Shown: positions 1 through 5,842 of the stretch, piece after piece
Layout of the letters: every line of letters begins with the position of its first letter
Position numbering within the stretch: the stretch's first letter is position 1
Assembly: GCA_023405565.1 (NCBI GenBank)
Contig: JAEXXW010000162.1
Span: forward strand, 1 to 6,450
Origin: Pseudomonadota bacterium
GTDB taxonomy: Bacteria; Pseudomonadota; Alphaproteobacteria; Rhizobiales; Xanthobacteraceae
Length of the DNA: 6,450 nt
Direction: 5' to 3'
Notes under the pieces: model-generated
Seen by the model: only the letters and a program-made list of their open reading frames with translations
Told to the model about the DNA's origin: nothing
Database searches by the model: none
Position numbers and translations under genes: made by a program

Positions 1-779
1 AGGCGATCCTTGGCAAATTCGATATGTACCTTGCGCAATCGGCCCTCGATGCCGAACGTTTTTCAGAACTGGGCCTGCCTGTCGTCCATGTGACCGGCAA
101 TCTCAAACTCGATGTGCCGGCGCCTCCCGCAGACGAAGCCAAACTTGCCGAGTTGCAACAGGCCATCGGCAACCGGCCGGTTTTTGTGGCTGCCTCGACC
201 CATCCCGGCGAGGATCAGGCCATCATCGAAGCGCATCGCCGCGTCCGCAAAACACGGCCGTCCCTTCTCACCATCATCGCGCCGCGCCATCCGCATCGCG
301 GCAAGGAAATTCTCGATCATGCCGTCGCCGCCGGTTCACGCGGCATGCTGCGCTCTTATGGCGTCCTGCCCGATGGCCGCACGGATATTTATGTTGCCGA
401 TACCATCGGCGAACTCGGATTGTTCTATCGTCTCGCCGATATCGTTTTCATGGGCGGCTCGATCGTCGAACATGGCGGCCAGAATCCCATCGAGGCGGCC
501 AAACTCGGCCGGCCGATCCTGCATGGCCCGAATGTCTGGAATTTCGCCGATATCTACGCCGCCCTCGATGCCGCCCGTGGCGCGGAAGAGATCGATAATA
601 TCGGCCACATGGCCATGCGGATCGGCGATCTGCTGAAGGACGCCGCAACACGCAAGGCCGTCGGCGATGCGGGTTTCCGGACCGTGCAGCGTCTGGGCGG
701 CGCTCTCGACCGCACCGTCAACGAACTCGAGCCGTATCTGATGCAGCTGCGGCTGTCGCATCAGGCGTCCAATGCGTGA
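1..779 (+). CDS. waaA: 3-deoxy-D-manno-octulosonic acid (Kdo) transferase, C-terminal part (partial, left edge)
   Basis: WaaA (KdtA, family GT30) transfers Kdo from CMP-Kdo to lipid IVA at the inner face of the cytoplasmic membrane, the first step of LPS core assembly. The reading frame is open from base 3 and gives about 258 residues before the TGA at 777-779. A full WaaA has about 430 residues, so the N-terminal membrane anchor, the acceptor domain and the catalytic Glu are outside the window. What remains is the C-terminal GT-B Rossmann domain. Visible family motifs are GNLKLD (96-113), ASTHPGE (192-212), APRHPHRG (279-302), FMGGSIVEHGGQNPIEAAKLG (447-509, the GT30 donor-site signature) and GPNVWNF shortly after. 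The ATG at 24 is internal, because the upstream in-frame residues (AILGKFD) continue the family sequence. The gene overlaps lpxK by 8 nt. Identification is firm; whether it is mono- or bifunctional cannot be read from this half. Confidence 0.95.
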   Translation, partial: AILGKFDMYLAQSALDAERFSELGLPVVHVTGNLKLDVPAPPADEAKLAELQQAIGNRPVFVAASTHPGEDQAIIEAHRRVRKTRPSLLTIIAPRHPHRGKEILDHAVAAGSRGMLRSYGVLPDGRTDIYVADTIGELGLFYRLADIVFMGGSIVEHGGQNPIEAAKLGRPILHGPNVWNFADIYAALDAARGAEEIDNIGHMAMRIGDLLKDAATRKAVGDAGFRTVQRLGGALDRTVNELEPYLMQLRLSHQASNA

Positions 780-1794
780 GCCGCGCTTCTGGTGGCACAA
801 GCCCGGGGTCGCTGCGTATCTTCTATGGCCTGTCGCCGCGATCTATGGCGCCATCACCGCGGCTCGCATGCGCCGCAAGGGGCTGCGCGCCGACATTCCC
901 GTCATCTGTGTCGGCAATTTCACGCTGGGCGGCACCGGCAAGACGCCGACCGCCATCGCCATCGCCAGGCTGCTGATCGCCGATGGTGAGACACCGTTTT
1001 TCCTGACTCGCGGCTATGGCGGGCGCCTGAGCGGACCCGTTCGTGTCGATCCTCTCCGGCACAGGGCCGACGATGTCGGTGACGAACCATTGCTGCTGGC
1101 GCAGCAGGCACCCGTTATTGTGTCACGCGAGCGGGCCGCCGGTGCTGCGCTCGCAGCATCATGCGGTGCAAGTGTCATCGTCATGGACGACGGATTGCAG
1201 AACCCGTCGCTGATGAAAGACCTGTCAATCGCCGTGGCCGATGCACGCCGCGGCTTCGGCAATGGATTTGTGTTTCCATCCGGCCCTTTGCGCGCGCCGC
1301 TGACAGATCAGTTCGGACATGTGAAGGCCGTGCTGAAGATCGGTGACGGTGCCGGCAGCGCGCGGATCGACGCGGCTGCGCATGCACAGTCTTGCCCCGT
1401 CCTGTCGGCACGGATCGAACCCGCAAGCGATGCCATCAAAGCATTCACGGCATCAAGGTCAAAGGTCTATGCCTTTGCCGGCATTGGCGACCCGGACAAG
1501 TTCTACATCACGTTGATCAATGCTGGCATCAACGCGCCGGTCAAGGAAAGCTTTCCCGATCACCATCCCTATTCCGAGGATGATGCGACACGCATTCTCG
1601 CGCGCTGCGAACGCGAGAAACTTGTGCCTGTAACAACGGAGAAAGATCTCGCGCGACTGGCCGGACGATCCGGAGCATGCGGCCGGTTGGCGGCCGTCGC
1701 AAAAGCGATCCCGGTGTCGCTCGTGCTCGATGATCACGACACGCTGCGCGCTTTATTGCGAGGAGCGCTCGCCGCCCGCCGCAATCGGTCCTAG
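772..1794 (+). CDS. lpxK: Tetraacyldisaccharide 4'-kinase
   Basis: LpxK phosphorylates the 4' position of the tetraacyldisaccharide 1-phosphate to make lipid IVA, using ATP at the inner membrane. The 340-residue length is typical. A hydrophobic N-terminal segment (about residues 13-31) should bind the membrane. The Walker A P-loop is GGTGKT (53-58, preceded by GNF), followed by TRGYGG (79-84), VGDEP (102-106), DDGLQN (139-144), FPSGPLRAPL (168-177), FAGIGDPDKF (235-244), FPDHHPY (261-267) and VTTEKD (287-292). From memory of the Aquifex enzyme, the Asp of GDEP, the DD pair and a His of DHH form the catalytic and metal site; all are present. The ATG at 772 lies inside the end of waaA (ATGCGTGA overlap), with only a weak AGG at 763-765 upstream, so translation is probably coupled to waaA. 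The stop TAG is shared base for base with the convergent DUF2093 gene. Confidence 0.97.
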   Translation: MREPRFWWHKPGVAAYLLWPVAAIYGAITAARMRRKGLRADIPVICVGNFTLGGTGKTPTAIAIARLLIADGETPFFLTRGYGGRLSGPVRVDPLRHRADDVGDEPLLLAQQAPVIVSRERAAGAALAASCGASVIVMDDGLQNPSLMKDLSIAVADARRGFGNGFVFPSGPLRAPLTDQFGHVKAVLKIGDGAGSARIDAAAHAQSCPVLSARIEPASDAIKAFTASRSKVYAFAGIGDPDKFYITLINAGINAPVKESFPDHHPYSEDDATRILARCEREKLVPVTTEKDLARLAGRSGACGRLAAVAKAIPVSLVLDDHDTLRALLRGALAARRNRS

Positions 1795-2012
1795 CGCTTC
1801 TGCGAAGCCATGCGCTGCGCCACCGCCTGCGGCGACGCATAGGCCTCCTGCAGGTCGACACTCCAGTATTTCAGCTCTTCCAGCGGAATAGGCACATTGG
1901 TCACCGCACAGCGCACGAAAGCGCCCGGCCGAACGATCCGGAAGTCACCATCAAGGAATTTGACTTCGGCCTCGCCGGCCATCGGCGGGGGGCGATCGAA
2001 GCGATTGAGCAA
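1791..2012 (-). CDS. DUF2093 family small protein, function unknown
   Basis: The 73-residue protein matches the DUF2093 pattern I recall from alphaproteobacteria: GEAEVKFLDGDFRIVRPG (residues 13-30), FVRCAVTNVPIPLEELKYWSVDLQEAYAS (32-60), then a short basic tail ending QKR. It has no signal peptide or membrane segment and a single Cys (35), so it is probably a small soluble cytosolic protein. The start is TTG (2012-2010 on the minus strand), chosen because a perfect AGGAGG lies 7 nt upstream and MLNRF is the expected N-terminus. An internal ATG at residue 11 would lose this. It is convergent with lpxK and shares the CTAG stop with it. No function is known to me. The neighbourhood suggests, but does not show, a link to envelope lipid A synthesis. 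Confidence 0.88.
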   Translation of the reverse strand: MLNRFDRPPPMAGEAEVKFLDGDFRIVRPGAFVRCAVTNVPIPLEELKYWSVDLQEAYASPQAVAQRMASQKR

Positions 2013-2019
2013 GGGACTT

Positions 2020-2025
2020 CCTCCT
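2020..2025 (-). promoter_or_regulatory. Strong Shine-Dalgarno for the DUF2093 TTG start
   Basis: The plus strand reads CCTCCT, so the minus-strand mRNA carries AGGAGG with a 7-nt spacer to the TTG codon. This is the only canonical ribosome-binding site in the window and it decides the non-ATG start of the DUF2093 gene. Confidence 0.85.
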
Positions 2026-2044
2026 GGGACGGGGCGAAAACAAT

Positions 2045-2057
2045 GGCGGAAACCGCC
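2045..2057. repeat. Short perfect inverted repeat (GGCGG-AAA-CCGCC)
   Basis: There are five perfect G:C-rich pairs around a 3-nt loop. It lies about 33 nt upstream of the DUF2093 start, on the leader side of that gene. It is followed on the plus strand by a second CCGCC-like block (2059-2063), so alternative pairing is possible. There is no U tract on either side, so it is not a standard terminator. It may be a leader hairpin or chance in GC-rich DNA. Confidence 0.3.
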
Positions 2058-2164
2058 TCCGCCGGGGTCAAGATAATAGTCTGAAGGCGAAGGTCAAAGG
2101 CTGGGTCTGCCGCTTTCCCGCCACGATGCCCATATCCCATGCCCTGAGGCAATGCGGGCCAGCC

Positions 2165-3001
2165 ATGCGATTCCTTCTCTCCCTTGCGGTCATATTCTGC
2201 CTTTGCGGCACGGCGCGGGCGGATTTCGAGGAAATCGAGATTCCAACGGACGACAAACCGCTGCCGGCGCTTCTGTACCGGCCGTCCGGGGAAGGGCCGT
2301 TTCCTGTCATTGTCGCCCTGACCGGCTGCAAGGGTCTCAAAAAGGAATCAGGCGGGGTTCGCTCCTCGTGGGAGGCTTGGGGACAACGTCTCTCCAAGGC
2401 AGGCTTCGCCGTCCTTTTCCCTGACAATCGCGCATCTTCCGAAGTGCAATGCCGCGACAAGCGGTCAGCCCACCGGGAAAAAGCCCCGCAAGTGAGCCCC
2501 GATCGCGAACGCGTGGCCGATGTCCGCACTGCCCGCGACTGGCTGCAACAACAGTCATTCGCACGCAAGGATCGCATCGCTCTGCTGGGTTGGGACAGCG
2601 GCGCGGTCGCCGTCCTCTGGGCGGTCCGTCCGAATTTGGAACCAGACGACGAACGGCCCGATTTCCGGTCCGCCGCGGTGTTCTATCCCGGCTGTCAGCG
2701 GCTCAATGACACCGCCTGGAGCGCACGGGTTCCGACCCTTATTCTCGTCGGCGCCAGCGACGATCTCACACCTGCAAAAACCTGCGAACAGATGGTGGCC
2801 GGAGCACGCGGCCGATCGGCCGGGACCACACTGGTCAAATATCGCGGCGCCCATCATGCTTTCGATCACGAGCATCTCCACACGCGACCAAAGCCCGGCA
2901 AGACTGGTCTGCCGAAGGAGACCAGCCGCCTTGCCTCAGGCGCCAATGCTGACGCGCGCACCGATGCGTTTAAACGCGTTCCGGAATGGTTTTCGCGCTG
3001 A
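2165..3001 (+). CDS. Exported dienelactone hydrolase family protein with atypical nucleophile elbow
   Basis: This is a 278-residue alpha/beta hydrolase of the dienelactone hydrolase type. Starting at ATG 2165 gives a clean Sec signal peptide: Met-Arg, a hydrophobic core (residues 3-15), and a TARA-type cleavage site after Ala19. No lipobox fits. An in-frame ATG at 2126 would add 13 residues; neither start has a good ribosome-binding site. The mature part shows a beta strand and loop VIVALTGCKGL (48-58, where the family usually has HGC-G), FPDNR (85-89), the nucleophile-elbow strand IALLGWDSGA (138-147), the acid loop ILVGASDDLTP (193-203) and the catalytic-His region YRGAHHAFDHEH (226-237). 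The elbow puts Asp144 in the nucleophile slot with Ser145 next to it, where relatives have Ser or Cys. Four Cys (55, 96, 177, 207) in a protein predicted to be periplasmic could form disulfides. The substrate is unknown. It converges on xseA with a 13-nt gap. Confidence 0.85.
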   Translation: MRFLLSLAVIFCLCGTARADFEEIEIPTDDKPLPALLYRPSGEGPFPVIVALTGCKGLKKESGGVRSSWEAWGQRLSKAGFAVLFPDNRASSEVQCRDKRSAHREKAPQVSPDRERVADVRTARDWLQQQSFARKDRIALLGWDSGAVAVLWAVRPNLEPDDERPDFRSAAVFYPGCQRLNDTAWSARVPTLILVGASDDLTPAKTCEQMVAGARGRSAGTTLVKYRGAHHAFDHEHLHTRPKPGKTGLPKETSRLASGANADARTDAFKRVPEWFSR

Positions 3002-3014
3002 ACTTTGAGGCCGG

Positions 3015-4451
3015 TCAGAACAGACTGCCCTGCCCACCCGATCCGTTCCGCGGTTTCGCCTTCGTCACCGGCGCGGACGAAGATGCGGGCGATGACGCCG
3101 CGCCATCGGCGGTCGCGCCGACGCGGCCATCGGCAAACTCGATCTCGATCCGCGCACCTGCTGCGACCGACGAAGCCGCCCGCAACGGATGCCCGTCGGC
3201 ATCGCGAATGAGCGCAAAGCCGCGCCCAAGCACCTCGCGATAGGAAAACGCCCGCAGCAACTGACCAGCCGACGCCAACCGGTCGCGCTTGCGCGCCAGA
3301 TAGACATCGCGGGCTCGAATGCCGCGTTGGGCGAATGCCGTCACCAGTTCTCCGCAGCGTGTCAAGCGCGTCCGCAAAAGCTGTGGCGACAATCGTCCGG
3401 CGATGCGTGCGAATTGCTGATGATGCACATGCGCATTCGCCCGCAAGGCGCGCGGCAGACGCTCGGACGCCGCATCGAGACGCTGGCGAGGAATGGCCAG
3501 TAAAGTATCGAGTGTCGGCAGCGCGCGTACAGCCGCTCGTAATTCGGTGCGGCGGCTTTCCTGCCCGCGCAACCAGCAGGCGCCCATGCGGCGTGTCTGC
3601 GTCGCAATGCGCGACAGCAATTCGGACCGCACCGGCACGGCCATTTCGGCGGCCGCCGTCGGTGTCGGCGCGCGCCGGTCGGAGGCAAAATCGATCAGCG
3701 TAATGTCGGTCTCATGCCCGACTGCCGAGATCAGCGGGATCATGCTGTTCGCCGCAGCGCGCACCACGATCTCCTCGTTGAAGCACCACAGATCCTCCAG
3801 CGAGCCACCGCCACGCGCAACGATGAGCACATCGGGACGCGTCGTCGGACCATCTTCGGGCAAGGCGTTGAAGCCCTCGATGGCTGCAGCGATTTCATTG
3901 GCCGCGCCATCGCCCTGCACACGCACGGGCCAGACGATCACATGCTGCGGGAACCGGTCTTCCAGACGATGCAGGATATCGCGGATGACCGCGCCGGTCG
4001 GTGACGTCACGACGCCGACGACCCGCGGCAGGAACGGCAGAAGCTGCTTGCGCGCCTCGTCGAACAGGCCTTCGGCGCCGAGCTTCTTCTTGCGCTCCTC
4101 AAGCAACATCATCAGCGCGCCGGCACCGGCCGGTTCCAGCGTCTCGACGACGATCTGGTAATTGGATCGGCCCGGATAGGTGGTGATCTTGCCGGTGACG
4201 ACGACCTCAAGCCCCTCCTCGGGCTTGAACCGCATGCGACTGAACACGCCCTTCCAGATCACGGCATCCAGCCGCGCGCCTTCGTCCTTGATGGCGAAAT
4301 AAGCATGGCCGGAGGAATGCGGCCCGCGATAGCCGGAAATCTCGCCCCGCACCCGCACATAGCTGAAATTGTCCTCAACCGTGCGTTTCAGCGCCGCTGA
4401 AACCTCGGAAACGGTCAATTCCACAACATTGAGGCGAGGAGCTTCGTTCAT
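3015..4451 (-). CDS. xseA: Exodeoxyribonuclease VII large subunit
   Basis: XseA with several copies of XseB forms exonuclease VII, which degrades single-stranded DNA from both ends to oligonucleotides in mismatch repair and DNA damage processing. The 478 residues show the full architecture. The N-terminal OB-fold is at about 8-105 ([21 protein letters not shown] at 32-52). The catalytic domain has [11 protein letters not shown] (149-159), [16 protein letters not shown] (212-227) and [28 protein letters not shown] (242-269). Asp158, Arg213, His246 and Asp249 correspond, from memory and by spacing, to catalytic residues of the E. coli enzyme. An Arg/Leu/Ala-rich helical stalk that binds XseB spans about 275-405. 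A conserved strand segment follows ([14 protein letters not shown], 407-420), then an Ala/Ser-rich linker (about 450-462) and the usual QGSLF end. The start is ATG at 4449-4451 with no strong Shine-Dalgarno. xseB is not in the window. Confidence 0.97.
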   Translation of the reverse strand: MNEAPRLNVVELTVSEVSAALKRTVEDNFSYVRVRGEISGYRGPHSSGHAYFAIKDEGARLDAVIWKGVFSRMRFKPEEGLEVVVTGKITTYPGRSNYQIVVETLEPAGAGALMMLLEERKKKLGAEGLFDEARKQLLPFLPRVVGVVTSPTGAVIRDILHRLEDRFPQHVIVWPVRVQGDGAANEIAAAIEGFNALPEDGPTTRPDVLIVARGGGSLEDLWCFNEEIVVRAAANSMIPLISAVGHETDITLIDFASDRRAPTPTAAAEMAVPVRSELLSRIATQTRRMGACWLRGQESRRTELRAAVRALPTLDTLLAIPRQRLDAASERLPRALRANAHVHHQQFARIAGRLSPQLLRTRLTRCGELVTAFAQRGIRARDVYLARKRDRLASAGQLLRAFSYREVLGRGFALIRDADGHPLRAASSVAAGARIEIEFADGRVGATADGAASSPASSSAPVTKAKPRNGSGGQGSLF

Positions 4452-4525
4452 CTTCAGGCGATTCGCTTGCGGGGACAGTCTCTCATGCTACACCAGCCGC
4501 CTCGAAATAAGGCGCTTCTGACCGT
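4452..4525. promoter_or_regulatory. Divergent promoter region of xseA and purD
   Basis: This 74-nt gap separates two genes transcribed away from each other, so it must carry both promoters. On the plus strand TTGCGG (4467-4472) followed after 15 nt by CTACAC (4488-4493) vaguely resembles an alphaproteobacterial sigma-70 promoter for purD, but the match is poor and I do not assign it. A TAAGG at 4508-4512 lies 13 nt from the purD ATG, a weak and distant Shine-Dalgarno. No PurR-like operator or riboswitch-sized structure fits in this space. Confidence 0.4.
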
Positions 4526-5800
4526 ATGAATATCCTCCTGCTCGGCTCCGGCGGACGCGAACACGCGCTGGCCTGGAAAATGGCGGCAAGCCCGCTGCTA
4601 ACGAAGCTCTATTGCGCCCCCGGCAATGCCGGCATCGCGCAGGAGGCCGAATGTGTGGCGCTCGATCCGGGCGATCATGCGGCGGTGATCGCCTTCTGCA
4701 AGGACAAGAGCATCGACCTCGTGATGGTCGGACCGGAGGCGCCGCTTTGCGCCGGCATCGTCGACGCGCTCGAAGCCGTCGGCATCAAGGCGTTCGGGCC
4801 GTCGAAGGTGGCCGCGCAGCTCGAAGGCTCTAAGGGCTTCACCAAGGACATCTGCCGGGCCCACAATATCCCCACCGCAGCCTATGAGCGCTTCACTGCG
4901 CCGGCGCCAGCGAAGGACTATATCCGCAAGCATGGCGCACCGATCGTCGTGAAAGCCGATGGCCTCGCCGCCGGCAAGGGCGTGGTCGTCGCCATGACGA
5001 CCGAACAGGCGGAGGCCGCGATCGACATGATGTTCGATGGCGGGCTGGGCACGGCCGGTGCCGAGGTGGTAATCGAGGAATTTCTCGATGGCGAGGAAGC
5101 TTCCTTCTTCGCGTTGTGCGACGGCACGACGGCGATCCCGCTCGCATCGGCGCAGGATCACAAGCGTGCTTACGACAACGATGAGGGACCGAATACCGGC
5201 GGCATGGGCGCCTATTCTCCAGCGCCGGTGATGACGGACGAGATGACGCAGCGGACGATGCACGAAATCATCGAGCCGACCATGCGCGCGATGGCGGCGA
5301 TGGGTTCGCCCTACAAGGGCGTGCTGTTCGCCGGCCTGATGATCACGAAGGATGGACCGAAGCTGATCGAATACAATGTCCGCTTCGGCGATCCGGAAAC
5401 GCAGGTGCTGATGCTGCGCATGATGTCGGACATCGTGCCGGCCTTGCTCGCGTCGCGTGACGGCATGCTGAAGAATTTCGATCTGCGCTGGTATCCGGAC
5501 GCAGCGCTGACGGTCGTGATGGCGGCCAAGGGCTATCCCGGCGATTACAAGAAGGGCACCATCATTGACGGCCTCGATACCGCCGCTGCGGTCGAAGGCG
5601 CGCAGATCTTCCACGCCGGCACCAGGGAAAGCGATGGCCATATCGTCGCCAATGGCGGCCGCGTGCTCAATGTCTGTGCTATCGGCCGCACGGTCGCCGA
5701 AGCCCAGAAACAGGCTTATGCCGCCGTCGACAAGATCCAGTGGCCGGACGGCTTCTGCCGCAGGGATATCGGCAAGAGAGCGGTCGAGCGCGGCGCTTGA
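4526..5800 (+). CDS. purD: Phosphoribosylamine--glycine ligase (GAR synthetase)
   Basis: PurD joins glycine to 5-phosphoribosylamine using ATP, the second step of de novo purine synthesis in the cytosol. The 424-residue length is normal for a monofunctional bacterial enzyme. Domains in order: an N-terminal fold with [15 protein letters not shown] (4-18), APGNAGIA (31-38) and VGPEAPL (68-74); then the ATP-grasp domain with [11 protein letters not shown] (101-111), [17 protein letters not shown] (140-156), [19 protein letters not shown] (182-200), [25 protein letters not shown] (208-232) and [14 protein letters not shown] (280-293, the Mg-ATP binding end). A C-terminal domain contains [10 protein letters not shown] (332-341) and ends RRDIGKRAV. 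The start at ATG 4526 gives the standard [14 protein letters not shown]-terminus. It is divergent from xseA and may be transcribed together with the following hydrolase gene. All key motifs look intact. Confidence 0.98.
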   Translation: MNILLLGSGGREHALAWKMAASPLLTKLYCAPGNAGIAQEAECVALDPGDHAAVIAFCKDKSIDLVMVGPEAPLCAGIVDALEAVGIKAFGPSKVAAQLEGSKGFTKDICRAHNIPTAAYERFTAPAPAKDYIRKHGAPIVVKADGLAAGKGVVVAMTTEQAEAAIDMMFDGGLGTAGAEVVIEEFLDGEEASFFALCDGTTAIPLASAQDHKRAYDNDEGPNTGGMGAYSPAPVMTDEMTQRTMHEIIEPTMRAMAAMGSPYKGVLFAGLMITKDGPKLIEYNVRFGDPETQVLMLRMMSDIVPALLASRDGMLKNFDLRWYPDAALTVVMAAKGYPGDYKKGTIIDGLDTAAAVEGAQIFHAGTRESDGHIVANGGRVLNVCAIGRTVAEAQKQAYAAVDKIQWPDGFCRRDIGKRAVERGA

Positions 5801-5801
5801 G

Positions 5802-5817
5802 GCCGGATGACACCGGC
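5802..5817 (+). other. Weak hairpin just after purD
   Basis: GCCGG and CCGGC form a 5-bp stem with a 6-nt loop directly after the purD stop. Only a TTT follows (5822-5824) and no real U tract, so as an intrinsic terminator it is poor. It could be an attenuating or mRNA-end structure, or chance in GC-rich sequence. Confidence 0.25.
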
Positions 5818-5842
5818 AGACCTTTGATGGACAATCGCCACC

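Larger units (their letters stand above)
2013..2164. promoter_or_regulatory. Divergent intergenic region between DUF2093 and the exported hydrolase
   Basis: These 152 nt must hold the promoters of two genes transcribed away from each other, unless the hydrolase starts at the earlier ATG 2126. An AT-rich patch at 2070-2080 contains GATAAT on the plus strand and TATTAT on the minus strand, either of which could be a -10 element. On the minus strand, TTGACC-like hexamers lie near 2092-2098 and 2066-2071, but none sits at a 16-18 nt spacing from a good -10. Promoter positions therefore remain unassigned. A small hairpin lies at 2045-2057. The long open frames crossing this stretch are shadows. 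Confidence 0.35.

Noticed and set aside
2126..2164. Upstream ATG as the start of the exported hydrolase
   Set aside because: It would place 13 mostly polar residues before a well-formed signal peptide and has no ribosome-binding site. It cannot be fully excluded, but ATG 2165 gives a standard signal peptide.
2068..2577. A 169-codon minus-strand open frame across the hydrolase start and the divergent gap
   Set aside because: It overlaps the signal peptide and core of the exported hydrolase, has no recognisable domain and a low-complexity Arg/Ser composition, so it is treated as a shadow.
3493..4161. A 222-codon plus-strand open frame opposite xseA
   Set aside because: It lies wholly within xseA, whose catalytic motifs are plain on the minus strand. 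The translated product is Ser/Arg/Pro-rich shadow sequence.
4467..4493. Sigma-70-like promoter for purD
   Set aside because: TTGCGG and CTACAC are spaced 15 nt apart with a poor -10; the match is not better than expected by chance in such a region.
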